Numbered from the stretch's first letter, positions 12,515 to 24,921 are shown. The stretch: DNA of 64,000 nucleotides from Impatiens glandulifera (GCF_907164915.1 NC_061869.1:43273771-43337770), one strand, 5' to 3'. Numbers and translations: made by a program. The notes: generated by a model not told the origin, from the sequence alone.

Positions 12515-14068
12515 TGTTGGAATTGGAGGAATCAGTCTTCTCCATTACTAAAACAAAGACTGTCGTTGCAGCTCTCAGAAGAGGTGAATTCGTGGAAGCT
12601 TATGCAAGGGGCTGTGCGATCTTCCCTTCCATCAAAGAATGCCAGTCAAACTTTAATTCTACCTCCTACACACCAAAAATAGATGTGATCAATCACCTAA
12701 CTGGGCTACTAGAGAAGTATGTCTCTACTACTCTTCGGTATATGGATGGGGTGAAACATCAAAAGACTCTGGATTTCCTCCTTAGCAAACCAACTTAACC
12801 ATGACGATGAGAACGATCCCCTAGACTTCATTGAAGACATGCCTCCTCCTCAAGGCGAAATTCAATCTATCAGAACCGAACAAATTCTTATTGAAAAGGC
12901 TTGGACATCAAAGCAAATTCAGACCCCTTCTGAAGAACGTGAGTTATTTGATGGATACGAGGTAGGAGGACATTGTGTCAAAAAAAGTATGGTGGTATGT
13001 CAAGATATGATTGGGTGCGTTTTCATGAGCGAATAGAACCTACTTCTGCCGACGTAACATAATCAGGTCTTCTCGGTTCTTCATCTAAAGGTAATGAGAA
13101 CGAGGATGGGTGAGATGAAGCCCACTCGTTTCCATCATCCGAAGCGGACAAGGATCCTATCTCCTCTCATCAGGTTGAGAATCCCGAACCAATCGGTGTT
13201 GAAGTTCCTCCTCCAGAACAACCAGTTATTGAAGAGAAAATTGAAGCTCCACATTCAAAGCAGCCAACTCCTGCTCAATCTACATCATCTATATCGAGTA
13301 AGTCTTCTAAATCTAAAGGAGTATCAGATTGTAGTAATCAGAACAGGGAAAAGAGCCTTAAAAGAACTGGTCGTTCCGGAAACGTCCCTTCAAATAAGTG
13401 GTCGTAGTGCTGTACTAATACAATCTATCCATCACTGTTCAATTTTCTCAACGCGATTTGATTCCGAAGAAACACCAAGGCAGTACATCCGATAAATTGT
13501 CATGGAGTCGTTAGCTCCTCGGCAAGAATCAATTCAGAATCGACTGGATCGAATGGAGGCAATGCATGCATCCTCTTCAGGTGCGCACAACCAAGAATTG
13601 GCAAAAATGAGGCAAGAGATGCTTCAAGAGTTGGGGAAGATGCAACACATACTTAACAAAATGCTCACCGTTCAGAATGAAACTAAATCCGTCGTTGAAA
13701 TTATCACATCACAAATAATGGAGATGGACAAATCTCATAATGCTGCTGATGTTAAGAAATTGAGAGAACTTGAAGAAGCAGTTCAACGAATTCAAGGTGA
13801 GGAAAACGTTAATGTTGAAGCTGTTAAACAGATTGAAGTTGCTAAAATGGCTAAGACTGTTAAATGAAAGAAGGCTAAGAAAACTGGGGTTGTGGAAGAT
13901 GGAATGACGTTATCCTAATATACTACTCAAGTTGTGAATTCTCGGTGTCAACCTAAAGCATATCAATAGGATGTTCCACGTAGCGCCCGGTCCAATCGAC
14001 GATTGCGCCGGGTGATGGCTCTGCCACTAAAGAAGATCATGTTCCATCAGGGGGAAGGGGTCATGTAA
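12515..14068 (+). pseudogene. Element C accessory ORF 3, 3' part
   Basis: Continues the frame broken at 2913: joined across the A insertion, QKWAKLL runs into ELEESVF. The region corresponds to the C-terminal half of B accessory ORF 3 (28066-29487). The longest open piece, 13502-13867, is rich in Glu, Lys and Gln with heptad-like spacing (RLDRMEAMHA, ELAKMRQEMLQELGKM), so a coiled coil is likely. It ends near 14066 after an Arg-rich tail. Multiple stops and frameshifts. Role unknown. Confidence 0.65.
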
Positions 14069-14528
14069 TTAATGTTCTGGTTCAGCTAAGTCAGGGTTTC
14101 ATGATAGGATTCTTAGAAGATTTGGGAAAGAAGACACCAAAAGGGAGATGCTAAACTCCTCTTTTTCATTATTATTTTTCACTATTTACTTTTGCATCGT
14201 GAACATATTTCATCATTTTGGTTGAATGTTTGAACTCCTTTTTACTAACCTTTTTCTATTATCTCGGTTATTAGACAGGGTTACCAACTATTACAATAGT
14301 AAAAATACTTTTGTTCACATTGGCTGGTTTTGATAGTTTTAGGATAAAACAAACAAAAATGGAGAAATTGTTAAGAGATAGACAATAGGCTTTGATAATT
14401 TATTCTAAACAATCAAATAAGGAGAAATTGTTAAATTAAATTAGCTAATAAACTTAATAAAATTAGTCAACAATTATAAAACTACTAGGTTTTGAATATT
14501 TAGTTTAAATAATCAAAAAAGGAGAAAT
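14069..14528 (+). other. Element C 3' spacer with three iterated polypurine tracts
   Basis: Non-coding. Near 14357, 14418 and 14517 there are purine strings ending GGAGAAAT, the first two followed by TGTTAA. Element B shows the same duplication of polypurine tract plus LTR start. The last one marks the likely beginning of the right LTR of C. Confidence 0.55.
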
Positions 14529-15956
14529 TAATAAGTAAAAATAGTTAATTAAGTAATAGTATTAATTAAATATTTAAATAAGAACCTAAATATGTGAAAA
14601 TAATCATGTGCAGATTAAACTAGGTCGGTATTAAAATTAAAGTCGGCTTTATTAACAAATTGACTTTCTGACCAAATCGGCTTTTGGTCCAATCGGCTTT
14701 TTAAACAAATCGGCTTTTCAAGCAAATCGACTTTTCAAGCATATCGGCATTTGAACCATATCGGCTTTTGGTGCAAATTGGCATTTGGACCAAATCGGCT
14801 TTTGAAGCATATCAGGATTTGAACCATATCGGCATTTGGTACAAATTGGCTTTTGAAGCATATCGGCACTTTGAAACATATCGGCATTTGGAACAAATCG
14901 ACATTCTAAACATATCGGTATTTTGAAGATCGACTTTATGCAAAGGTGTTTCCGGTATATTACAGATCGGCTTTCTGCAAGCATATCTGGCATTCTACAT
15001 TTCGGCATTCTATGAAGCGCATCCGACACTTCACAATTCCCATACATAGTCAACCTAGGGAATTTATATATGGGTATTTCCGGAAAAGTCAAACGTCAGT
15101 TTTACACTTCCCAGTTGAGCATTTTCATTTAAGTGTAAAGACTAATGAAGATCTTCTTACACTAGTATAACCTGAATCAAAGACATGTCAAATAGTCTGA
15201 ATCATACATTCCTTGGAGATTGAAATCGCATTAATGAGAATTTGGCTTATCATTATCTAAGTACATACAGATCAAAGAATATCTCTTACGAAGTACTATT
15301 CTAGACTTCAACCAATCAAAATCAAGATAGTGGTCTTATGAAGAAGATTTAGCCGTTGAACAGTTAATAAGTTAATATATATGCTCGGCATCTTCCTACT
15401 TAAGAAGACCGATGTCAATCTGCTTTAGCACCTGTTACCTTTTACCTGCTATGAACCTTTAATCTTCGAACAACTGGCTTTTGAGAACAATCCCTTTGCT
15501 ATCAAATCTTTCAAGCTTTCAAAGTTCGATAAGCGTTCAAGTGAGTTAAAGTTCTAAAAGTGTATTACAATACTACCTATTCTGTGTGAGTGGTAAGCAT
15601 TTTAAGTTGACATATTCGTTTCTGTTCAACAGGGTGAGTATATTGGAAGGTCGAAAACATGATATAACTAAGCCCTGGTTGTTCGACTGAGTTTATATAC
15701 GTGTTGTAAACAGACTGAATATTATAGTGAATATCCTTCTCAAAGGTTTGAGGATAAGGGGTGACGTAGGAGCTTTATCTCCGAACATCCATAAAATATG
15801 TGTCTTGTGTTGTGTGTTCTTCATTATCTCATCATTCCTATTGATAATCTGTTGCTTCAAGTCCAAACAAACAGTTCCGCACTTGACTTTGTCAAGAGTT
15901 TGTGACGGCTTGTGTAGTGTTTGTGACGGCTTGTGTAGAGTAGAGACGAGATAACA
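14529..15956 (+). repeat. Right LTR of old element C
   Basis: Follows the third polypurine tract. It contains the block shared by all SIRE-like LTRs here (AAGGGGTGACGTAGGAG then CTCCGAACATCCATAAA, near 15754-15796). The end is placed at about 15956 (GATAACA) because copia element D pol coding on the minus strand resumes exactly at 15957. The start is uncertain by up to 100 bases because of the repeated tracts. Positions 14650-14900 hold a cluster of short CGGCTTTTG-/CGGCATTTG-type repeats with about 17-bp spacing. Confidence 0.55.
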
Positions 15957-17032
15957 GTATATAATGCCTTATTGCTTCCACTTCTACCGATTTCTCATCT
16001 CCCACATAAATGTGTATTTTAGTGTCAATTGGTCTTCGAGAAACCTTACAATGAAACACTTATATTAGTAGTAGTACCAAAGTCTAACCACTAAGTGTTT
16101 CTCGGTACTGAAGCTAAATGAACTTCAGAACAAACTAAATTATGAAATGTACCTTTCTTAGCACGCCAAATACGGTACTTAGGACATTCTTTCTTTTAAT
16201 GTTCGTCCTTCTTACAAAAGATACAATTTTTATCAATTTTAAATTGAAGTTGAGCTTAAGTTCGTTTCTTTTGTGCTGAAAATTTATCTTTAAAAGCCTC
16301 ATTTTTCCTCTTCATACCTCTTTCTTTAGAGGTTCTTCCCAAATGAGCACTTTCAGTCTTGTTTTGTTTTAATCTCTCTTCTTCTTGTACACAAAATGAA
16401 ATGAGTTTATTAAGAGATCATTTCTCCCTTTGACAGTTATAACTGACCTTAAATTGATTGAATTGAACAGGAAGATATATAAACACATAGTGCACGAATA
16501 AGTCTTCAAACATCTCGAGTTTCAGTGCTTTCAATATAGAAGCAACATTAGATATTTCCATAATGCACTCCCTTATGTTTTCCTTACCTTTAAAATTCAT
16601 TGAAATTAGTCTCTTTACAAGAGTGCTAGTTTTTACTTTATCACTTTTCTCAAAGTACTTTTTGATTTTGGCAAGGAAATCTTTGTCAATTGTTATCTCA
16701 TCAGATATTGCACCCTTAAAAGCCTCAAATATGCCACGCTTTATGATCATAAGACTCAAACGATTAGAACGTTCTCACTTCTCATATATTCTCTTATCAT
16801 GAGAGTTATTATCATATGTAGTAGAAGTGGGCTCATCCATTCTAAACAAAAAGACAATATCCATGCATCCGAGAACAATAAGAATGATCTCTTTCCAATC
16901 CTTATAATTGCTTCCATTAAGGATTGAAACGAATTAGCATTATCAGATACAGTAGCAAAAACTGTAATCATAAACAAAAACAAAAATAATAAATTACATT
17001 AATAACATGCTCATGACTATAATATTAAGTAA
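15957..17032 (-). pseudogene. Element D: minus-strand copia gag and start of pol, decayed
   Basis: Read on the minus strand. A gag start-like region (LNGSNYKDWKE box, about 16930) is followed by a 113-codon open piece (16759-16418) with the copia gag box WERSNRLSLMIIKR and a UBN2-like core. Next comes a zinc knuckle C-x2-C-x4-H-x4-C near 16200, and then a protease box (LDFGTTTNIS, originally DSG-type) near 16090. Coding identity stops at 15957 where the LTR of C begins, so C inserted into D. It is a different copia lineage from A, B and C (single-zinc-knuckle type with DSGATTHI-like protease). Several stops and frameshifts. Confidence 0.7.
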
Positions 17033-17037
17033 CAATT
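17033..17037. repeat. Left target-site duplication of element B (CAATT)
   Basis: CAATT precedes the left LTR and is repeated at 31103-31107 after the right LTR: a perfect 5-bp duplication typical of copia integration. Confidence 0.9.
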
Positions 17038-18294
17038 TGATAGAAAAATTAAGTAGATTAATTTTTGAACCGGCCAAATAAACTAAACAGAGACTAATCT
17101 TCACGTGCAGGTACTTAACAAACCGGAACCGGTTGAGGCATCAAAAACCGGTTGCTACTACTTCAAAGAAACCAGCCTCAAGTGATCGAGTTAAAAGATC
17201 ACAGGAACCGGTTTCACTTTCTCAAAGCGACCGGTTAACGAAGAACAAAAGATTACATTCCAACCGGATCATAATGCACAAGACACAGAAACCGGACAGT
17301 ACAGATCAAAAGCCAGAAGATTCAAATCTCAAGAGTGACGTACCATGACGGAAGAAACGTGTCTTGAAATAATAAAAGAAGATCAGATCCGATCAGAAGC
17401 ATGCGAGGAAAGCAATGATGCTTTGCTGATCCGATGCTGACAGCTGGAAGCGGATGCTCAACACGTGTATCAATCTGAAAACCGGCTATGTCATCATATG
17501 CTCAGAGTCACCTGCATGAATGCCAGGTGTTGAGGAAGTTGAAGCGTGCAAGCAACCTTTCTGCAAACAGGCGTGCTAATGATCAACCAATCCGCAAGAG
17601 AGAGAAGAAAGTAACCGTTGGCTACTTTCAGCTATAAAAGGAAGACGGATCGTCTTCATTTAATGCAGTTCGGTACTTGTAGTTGTGAGCATCATAAATT
17701 CTGAAAGTCATAAAACATTAAATTATAGAGAGATAAAGTCCTGTATTCTAAAACCGGTGTGCTTAAAACCGGAAGCTTTCTGTGTGTGTTTGTGTTGAGT
17801 TGTCGTATTACATCAAAGTGTGAGTTTGGTGTAACCGGCGAGTAGCGAAGTTGGGCTCGACCGGAAGTGTAATTGTAACTCTAAAGAGTTAGTGGAGATC
17901 CTTCTCATAACCTGAGAAGAAGGGGTGACGTAGGAGGGTTTGCTCCGAACATCCATAAACAAATTTCTTGTCTCGTGTTCTTTCTTTTGCTTTCATTTCT
18001 CGCCTACTTAACCTTAACCTCAAAAACAATCATACTCCTAAAACCGGTCACTCACCTTCATTAAACCGACTCCTTCTTAAACATCATATAAAGTCGCATT
18101 TGTTGCTTCAACCTGAAACAGACATTTCCGCCCTTGAACCCGGTTCAAGAGTCTGTGACAGGTTGTGCAGTGCTGAGAAAGGTTTTAGTCTCTAACCGGA
18201 CTATCACCAAAAGAGTTGTGTGCTGTTTAAGCGGCCACCCTTCCTTAAACCGGAAAAACACCCCGGTCCTCCAAGGGCGTCCCCGATCCTAACA
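17038..18294 (+). repeat. Left LTR of element B
   Basis: 1257 bp, TG...CA, bounded by the target duplication and by the PBS. It is dense in the word AACCGG/ACCGGT. It carries a TATA box (17633-17640) and the shared block GGGGTGACGTAGGAG (about 17920-17934). A short reading frame inside it is not a gene. Confidence 0.93.
17633..17640 (+). promoter_or_regulatory. TATA box of the element B LTR promoter
   Basis: TATAAAAG lies in the middle of the LTR, preceded by GC-richer sequence. The shared block with a TGACGTA core follows about 290 bases downstream. The same box is at 30441-30448 in the right LTR. Inferred from position; the start site was not determined. Confidence 0.55.
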
Positions 18295-18296
18295 AG

Positions 18297-18308
18297 TGGT
18301 ATCAGAGC
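18297..18308 (+). other. Primer-binding site of element B
   Basis: TGGTATCAGAGC, complementary to the 3' end of plant initiator methionine tRNA, two bases after the LTR end. It is the standard site of minus-strand priming in copia elements. Confidence 0.92.
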
Positions 18309-18336
18309 AAGGTTCTTAGCACTCAAGCAACCAAAG

Positions 18337-20200
18337 ATGGTGGGAAGCATGACCCACAGCGACAAGCCGCCAATGCTAAACAGCGAAGCATTTAACAGTT
18401 GGAAGAAACAGATGTATCTACATCTGATAACATTAGATGATGAGATGAGCCGAGTCCTGAAAGAAGGACCGATCAAGATCAACAAGGAGGAAAGCCAGTG
18501 GACGAGTGAAGATCGGAGAAGAAGCAACCTGGACAACCATTGCATGAGGCATATCTATAAAGCTATAGATAACAACACTTTGAACAAAATATCAGAGTGC
18601 GAAAATGCAAAGGAAGCCTGGGAAGCGATTATCCAGATCCATGAGGGAAACGAAAGAACCAAGGAGAACAAAATCTTGGTGGCTACGCAGAAGTATGAAA
18701 ACATAAGGATGAAACCGGGAGAAAATATGAAGGAATTCAGCAACCGGTTCACCAGCGTAGTAAACGAGCTTCAGACACTCGGAAAGAAGTATGACAACCG
18801 AGAAGTGATCATCAAAGCTCTAAGATCACTGCCAAGCACGTGGGATATCAAGACCATGGTGATGAGGGAATCTAGCACCCTTGGGCAGATGAAGTTGCAT
18901 GATGTGTTTGAGGACTTGAAAGCCTACGAATTCGAGATCTCGGATCGAAGATGAAGCATCCACATCAACCGCAACAAGAGCTTTGGTCACATTAGTGGAA
19001 CCGGCGGCTCCAGTATCAACCGCACCGGCTCCAGTCAAAAACACTGATCAAATAACCGACGATGTGATGGCGATGCTAGCCCAGAAATTCGGGAAATTCA
19101 TGAAGAAGAGCCAGCCACCATCTAATAATGATTTTAATTATAACTATGTAGATAAATCAAACAAGAGATGTTATAACTGTGATGGTTTTGGACATTTCAG
19201 GTCAGAATGTAGAAAACCAAGAAGAGACGATAGAAAACCGGAAGGAAATTATCAAGGAAATAATTATCAAGGGAATAATTATCAAGGCAACCGGTATCAG
19301 GGAAATAATTATCAAGGAAATAATTATCGGGGAAACAACAACAACCAACGAAACGACTACCGAAGAAATGATAATCAACATACTGATGAAGGAAAGGAGA
19401 TTCAAAAAGCTCTCATTGCATCCGACGGTGGAAGCGAGTGGGCATATTCCGACAATGAAGACGGTGAAGAGAAAGTAACCTGCTTCATGGCAAACGACGA
19501 AGAGGTATTTGATTTCTCTTCTGATGAGTTTACTAAAGAAGATCTAGTTTCTGCACTCAACCAAATGGTTGCTGAGTTCAGAAATATGTCGGCGTATATA
19601 CCAACACCTGTAGAACCTAAAACCGAACAAATAAATTATGAAAACGACAAAACATGTGAAATTGAAACGTATGAACCGGACGAACTATTCTCCGATAATG
19701 AGAAGACAGCTCAACCGGCAACCGAAACCGATGAACGAGCAATGTACGTCACGGTTGCGTGGGAGAGATCACGTCAAGTAGTGAAACAAATGTGTAACTA
19801 TAAACGACATCCTAAGTGTAGATATGGTATCGGTTATGATCCAAGTAAACAAAATGAAACGAAACAATCTAACGGGATGAAACTAACGAAAAACAATCTT
19901 CCATTTATAAAATTTGTCAAAAGTTCACAAACCGAAAATGACCTAAAACCGGAAGAAACGCTTAAGTATGTAGGTCCTAACGAATCTGAAAAATGGCTTC
20001 ATCCTGAGAGAAGGAAAGCCAACCGGAAACCAAATAAAAATAATAAAAACCGACATCAAAGAAGCCCATCACCACATAAGGCATTCTTGAGCAACGGCCA
20101 AGAAGTTAAGCCAAATATTATCAAAACAATAACCGGGAAAGTGATCCGACTTATTCAAGTCTGGATCCCAAAGGGACTAATCAACCATGGACCCAACTAA
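18337..20200 (+). pseudogene. Element B gag, one frameshift
   Basis: Starts at ATG 18337 (MVGSMTHSDKPPML); the reading frame is open further upstream, but that part lies in the LTR and PBS. The first 205 codons hold the copia gag core (FNSWKKQM, CENAKEAWEAI, ENMKEFSNRF, ALRSLPSTWD). A frameshift at about 18947 ends this frame at 18954; the other frame picks up without loss (EDEAST...) and is open to 20200. The second part has a CCHC zinc knuckle C-x2-C-x4-H-x4-C (CYNCDGFGHFRSEC, about 19169-19210). A run of about eight YQGNN-like repeats follows, then an acidic box VFDFSSDEFTKEDL and the conserved [11 protein letters not shown] end. It forms the virus-like particle in this family. Its end overlaps pol by 14 bases in another frame. 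Confidence 0.85.
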
Positions 20201-23200
20201 ATGTGGGTACCAAAAAGGTGTAAATAATTGTTTGTTGCAGGTTAGGAGGAGCAACCGGTTGAAGAATTCTGAATGGTACTTGGACAGTGGATGCTCAAGG
20301 CACATGACCGGAAACAAGGAGCTACTGACCGACATCAAGTACGAAACCGGAGCATTCATCACATTCGGGGATAATTCAAAAGGTAAAACCGTGGGCAAGG
20401 GTAAGATTGTCCATGGTGAATTATTTATAAATAATGTGCTATTAGTAGAAAAACTAAGCTTTAATTTACTAAGCATAAGCCAAATGTGTGATGTGGGCTA
20501 CAAAGTTGAATTTCATAAAAACTCATGTTTAGTCAAAAATCAAAATGATGACACTTTGTTAACCGGTAACCGGATAGGAAACATTTACAAAGTAAACTGG
20601 AAAACTGATTTCGAAAAACCTGTGTGTATGATAGCCGGAAATGATCCAAATTGGCTTTGGCACAAACGGTTAAATCACTTGAATTTCAAAACGATTAACT
20701 TTATTTGTTCCAAGGAACTGGTTCACGGCTTTCCAAATGTTAAATTTTCAAAAGATAAAGTATGTGCTGCATGTCAAATGGGAAAACAAGTGAAATCATC
20801 CTTTAAAAGTAAAGGAAATTATCAATCTGAAAGATGTTTAGAACTGTTGCATATGGACTTGTTCGGTCCGGTTAAAGTAACTAGTTTAGGAGGCATGCAT
20901 TATACTATGGTAGTTGTTGATGATTACTCCAAATTTACTTGGGTTACTTTCCTAGCTTCTAAGAATCAAGCAACTTCAAACTTGATTAAACTGATTTTGA
21001 GAATACAAAATGAAAAATCTATCCGAGTAAACAAAATTAGAAGTGATAGAGGAACTGAGTTTATTAACAGTAATTTAACTACTTTTCTTGATGATTCCGG
21101 TATTAGGCACGAGTTGTCTAGTGCCAGAACTCCTCAACAAAATGGCATGGCTGAGAGAAGAAACCGAACTCTCAAGGAAGCCGCAAGGTCAATGATAGCC
21201 GATTCGGGTATCGCTCAAAAGTTTTGGGCTGAAGCTATCAACACCGCTTGCTATACACAAAATCGATCTCTAGTGACTAAACGGTTTTCGAAAACTCCTT
21301 TTGAAATTTATTTTGATCAAATTCCAAGTGTACGGTATTTTCGAATTTTTGGCAGTAAATGCTTTGTTCACAATAACGGCAAGAAGTACTTGACCGTCTT
21401 TGATGCTAAATCCGATAAGGGAATAATGTTGGGATATTCAATTGTGAGTAAAGCCTACAGAGTATACAATACTAGGACTTTAACAGTTGAAGAAACCGCA
21501 CACGTTGTTTTCGATGAATCGGTTGAGCGAAACACTGCATTACCCTTCGACCTTCACAACAGAATGGAAAATTTCAATATCTATTCTGATGATGAAGACG
21601 AGGTTCCGGTTTTTAGACGCTTTGTCAAGGACCAAGCGGTTGATGTTGAAATTCAGCCTGATCAAGCTGCCTTACCGCAGAAAGTTGACGCTTCAGTTTC
21701 TACTGAAGAAATCGGTCGGTCTAACTCTGTTCAACCTACCGATCAGTCTAACCTTGATCAGCCAGCCGAAAGCTTGGTAGACACGTCTCGGATTAACCTC
21801 AGAAGGAACAAAAATCATCCTCTTGAACTAGTAATAGGTAACATATCCTCACCTGTCCGAACTAGGCAACAAAATTTGGATCACTATGGAAACTCTGCTT
21901 TCATATCACAAATTGAGCCGAAAAAGGTGGATGAAGCACTGTCAGATCCAGATTGGATCTTGGCAATGCAAGAGAAATTAAACGAGTTTGAGAGAAATAA
22001 AGTCTGGTACCTAGTTCCTAGACCGAAAAACAAACCGGTCATAGGCACACGATGGGTATTCAGAAATAAACTCAATGAAGACGGTTTAGTTACGAGGAAT
22101 AAAGCCCGGTTAGTGGCTCAAGGCTATAAGCAGGAAGAAGGCATTGATTTTGAAGAATCATTCGCCCCTGTAGCTAGACTTGAGGCCATTAGAATATTTT
22201 TAGCATATGCAGCTTTCAAAAAGTTCAAAGTTTATCAAATGGATGTTAAAAGCGCTTTTCTAAACGGTAAAGTAAACGAAGAGGTGTATGTTAATCAACC
22301 TCCAGGTTTTAAAAATCCAGAACATGAAAATCACGTTTACCGGCTGAATAAAGCTCTTTACGGTTTGAAACAAGCTCCAAGAGCTTGGTATGATACTTTG
22401 ACTCAATTTCTATTTGATCACAAATTTACAATAGGTTCAGTAGACAAAACCCTCTTTAAATTTGAAAGAAAGGAGCAAATTTTACTTGTTCAAATTTATG
22501 TTGATGATATCATATTCGGGTCAACCGATCCAAAGTTATGTGACAAATTTTCGAAAATGATGACTGACAGATTTCAAATGAGTATGACGGGGGAAATGAG
22601 TTTCTTTCTAGGACTTCAGGTTAAGCAGATGGAAGCCGGAATCTTTATAAGCCAACCGAAGTATACAGCCGAACTGCTGAAGAGATTTGGGATGGATACA
22701 TGTGCCGAAGCGGCTACGCCAATGAGTCCTTCCGTGAAGCTGGACAAAGATGAAGATGGTCAAGCCGTTGACATCACAGCATATCGAGGAATGATCGGAT
22801 CGCTGCTGTATCTCACAGCTAGTCGACCCGATATCCTATTTGCGGTTGGAGTGTGCGGAAGGTTCCAAGCAAACCCAAAGCAAACTCATTATACGGCGGC
22901 TAAAAGAATCTTGAAATATCTGAAGGGAACTCAAGAAGTGGGACTCTGGTATCCAAAAGACTCGAGCTTCAATCTAATAAGCTACTCAGATGCCGATTAC
23001 GCGGGATGCAAAATCGACAGAAAGAGTACAAGTGGAACCTGTCAGTTTCTGGGTGACCGGTTAGTCACTTGGAGCAGCAAGAAACAAACATCCGTTGCAA
23101 CGTCAACCGCAGAGGCGGAGTACTTAGCGGCTGGAAGCTGCTGTGCACAACTCCTCTGGATTCAACAGCAACTCAGGGACTTCGGAATAGAAGCAAAGGA

Positions 23201-23450
23201 GTCTCCAATATTCTGTGACAACACCAGCGCCATAGCGATCACATATAATCCGGTGCTGCACTCAAGAACAAAGCATATCGACATCCGACATCATTTCATC
23301 CGGGAGCATGTTCAGGAGAAACACATCCGGCTGGAATATGTGTCGACCGAGCAACAAGTAGCGGACATCTTCACGAAACCGCTACAGGAAGCTAAGTTTT
23401 CACATTTTCGAAATATCTTGGGTCTTACTAATCTTAATCAATTGATATAA
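20187..23450 (+). CDS. Element B pol polyprotein (protease, integrase, RT, RNase H)
   Basis: Open for 1087 codons. The protease has [12 protein letters not shown] (catalytic Asp33). The integrase zinc-binding H-x3-H...C-x2-C module (HKRLNHLNF to CAACQMG, about residues 154-195) is followed by the D,D,E core at Asp224 (HMDLFGP), Asp287 (SDRGTEF) and Glu323 (NGMAERRNR). RT starts about residue 590, with [27 protein letters not shown] and YVDD at 771-774. RNase H follows, with SDADYAG (Asp935), AEAEY and CDNTSAI, ending in the DIFTKPL box. All key residues are present, so it may be functional. The frame opens 14 bases before the gag stop in a different frame, so expression would need frameshifting, reinitiation or splicing; the true N-terminus is unclear. 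The order is diagnostic of Ty1/copia. Confidence 0.93.
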   Translation: MDPTKCGYQKGVNNCLLQVRRSNRLKNSEWYLDSGCSRHMTGNKELLTDIKYETGAFITFGDNSKGKTVGKGKIVHGELFINNVLLVEKLSFNLLSISQMCDVGYKVEFHKNSCLVKNQNDDTLLTGNRIGNIYKVNWKTDFEKPVCMIAGNDPNWLWHKRLNHLNFKTINFICSKELVHGFPNVKFSKDKVCAACQMGKQVKSSFKSKGNYQSERCLELLHMDLFGPVKVTSLGGMHYTMVVVDDYSKFTWVTFLASKNQATSNLIKLILRIQNEKSIRVNKIRSDRGTEFINSNLTTFLDDSGIRHELSSARTPQQNGMAERRNRTLKEAARSMIADSGIAQKFWAEAINTACYTQNRSLVTKRFSKTPFEIYFDQIPSVRYFRIFGSKCFVHNNGKKYLTVFDAKSDKGIMLGYSIVSKAYRVYNTRTLTVEETAHVVFDESVERNTALPFDLHNRMENFNIYSDDEDEVPVFRRFVKDQAVDVEIQPDQAALPQKVDASVSTEEIGRSNSVQPTDQSNLDQPAESLVDTSRINLRRNKNHPLELVIGNISSPVRTRQQNLDHYGNSAFISQIEPKKVDEALSDPDWILAMQEKLNEFERNKVWYLVPRPKNKPVIGTRWVFRNKLNEDGLVTRNKARLVAQGYKQEEGIDFEESFAPVARLEAIRIFLAYAAFKKFKVYQMDVKSAFLNGKVNEEVYVNQPPGFKNPEHENHVYRLNKALYGLKQAPRAWYDTLTQFLFDHKFTIGSVDKTLFKFERKEQILLVQIYVDDIIFGSTDPKLCDKFSKMMTDRFQMSMTGEMSFFLGLQVKQMEAGIFISQPKYTAELLKRFGMDTCAEAATPMSPSVKLDKDEDGQAVDITAYRGMIGSLLYLTASRPDILFAVGVCGRFQANPKQTHYTAAKRILKYLKGTQEVGLWYPKDSSFNLISYSDADYAGCKIDRKSTSGTCQFLGDRLVTWSSKKQTSVATSTAEAEYLAAGSCCAQLLWIQQQLRDFGIEAKESPIFCDNTSAIAITYNPVLHSRTKHIDIRHHFIREHVQEKHIRLEYVSTEQQVADIFTKPLQEAKFSHFRNILGLTNLNQLI

Positions 23451-24159
23451 TCATAATGCATGCGTGTACATAAAACCGGGATATGCGTTCAAGGAGAAGC
23501 TAAAACTTTTCAAACCATATTCAAATAAGCCATTAATAAATCAAATATGCTAACTGGGAGGAAGTCTCCGGTTATGCCCGATTACCTCATTATTTCAAAT
23601 CAAATGTATGTTTACTATACGGTTGAAATAACCAGGTTGAAATGGATAAAACAAATCCAAAGTTGAACAACTGTTGATATTAATCAACTCTTCTTCATAA
23701 ACGGAAATATCCTACTAAAACCGGCTATGGAAAACCGCTTAGTACATATGCACTCTGGTCTGATGAAATGAATTTTTCCGGTTAACCTGAAATGACCGAC
23801 CTAGTTTTCATGCATATTTTGAAAAATGAAGCCTGTGATTAATTAAAAACAAGTCTACCACAATCGAGATGACGACATGTGTCCATCATCAAAGAGAGGG
23901 AGACTTACATCTTGTCAATAGATATTTTTCATCATTGCTATCTTAGTAATTATTAGATTTACCTTGGAAATAACCATTAGTTACTTCAACAAGTTAAGTC
24001 TATTAAATAGCTGATGACATCATCAGGCATGCTTAGCCTCATTAAAGACCAAGCCGAATCCCCGGGCTATATAAACCATCCTTAATCCTTTTCAAAACAT
24101 CACAAGTTCACTATTCACAAGTATCATTCTTGAGATAAAATCCTCTCTCTCTCAAAAAC
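23451..24159 (+). other. Element B spacer between pol and accessory ORF 1
   Basis: Non-coding, AT-rich, with ACCGG words. It ends with a possible promoter-like TATATAAACC (about 24069-24078) and a CT-rich leader TCCTCTCTCTCTC before the ATG at 24160. The same kind of leader precedes ORFs 2 and 3, which suggests that each accessory ORF has its own transcript; this is inference. Confidence 0.5.
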
Positions 24160-24921
24160 ATGAATACCAACTCCCTAGTCAAGAAGATCCTATTGGCAGA
24201 TTTTGAATCAATCTACCAATATGAGGATCATGAAGTAAAGGAAATGTTCTTAGCCATAGAAAGGAGTGGGCTAAGAAGTTTTCTTGAAAACAGGTTCATC
24301 ATCGACTACCTTGTAGACGAAGAACTGTTTGTAACCGTGAAAGAGGTGCATCGAGATATACTCGTTACACAGGTTTACGGTCAAAAATTCCTATTCAGCG
24401 AGACGGATTTCGCTGTATACTGCGGTCTACCCAATGAAGGGGTAACCGACCTAACATACTCTCCGGTGACAATGGAAGAAATATGTCGCCGGTTCTCAGG
24501 ATCTGACGTCCCGGTTAAACTCTGGGGTGCTAAGAGTCAACTTTCTCACAAGTACCAGATTCTCTGCGAGATTCTGGGAAAATCTGTCTTGTGCAGAGAG
24601 AAAAGTTACTATTACACTCAAAGGGTATTCGAGATGATGATCGCCGTAACGGTTGGGACACCGGTCAACTGGTCCTGGATCATCTTCAGTAACCTGAAGA
24701 AGATGATTCTCTCCAACAAAACCGGCTACGCTCCTCAGCTGAGCGGTTTCTGTGCAAGTCTGGACATCCACTCCAGACCCTTTGTCACTCTTCACCCAAG
24801 GCACGTGCTCACCAAAGAACGAGTACAAGAGATGATCGACCGATGGGAAGCGGTTAAAACCAGAAGAATTCAAGCGGCTGAGGCTTCAAATACTCAAGCG
24901 GCTGAGTCATCAAATGTCTAA
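24160..24921 (+). CDS. Element B accessory ORF 1 (253 aa)
   Basis: Intact ORF after pol. Recognisable boxes are an N-terminal ILLADFESIY, GLRSFLENRF, a core QKFLFSETDFAVYCGLPNEG (a small domain ending in L-P-x-E/T-G), then YTQRVFEMMIAV and NWSWIIFSNLKKMI. The C-terminus has a direct repeat of (S/T)xQAAEASN. It is paralogous to ORFs 2 and 3 of the same element, to the single accessory ORF of A, and to the broken ORF in C. The pattern resembles the putative plant-transposon-protein and plant-mobile-domain families; no transmembrane segment or envelope-like feature is visible. Function unknown. Confidence 0.75.
   Translation: MNTNSLVKKILLADFESIYQYEDHEVKEMFLAIERSGLRSFLENRFIIDYLVDEELFVTVKEVHRDILVTQVYGQKFLFSETDFAVYCGLPNEGVTDLTYSPVTMEEICRRFSGSDVPVKLWGAKSQLSHKYQILCEILGKSVLCREKSYYYTQRVFEMMIAVTVGTPVNWSWIIFSNLKKMILSNKTGYAPQLSGFCASLDIHSRPFVTLHPRHVLTKERVQEMIDRWEAVKTRRIQAAEASNTQAAESSNV

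Noticed and set aside
17133..17348. 71-codon ORF, repeated at 29941-30156
   Set aside because: Lies in the two LTRs of element B; duplicated only because LTRs are duplicated and not conserved in other LTRs.
24496..24873. 125-codon minus-strand ORF
   Set aside because: Shadow of accessory ORF 1, with no recognisable protein content.
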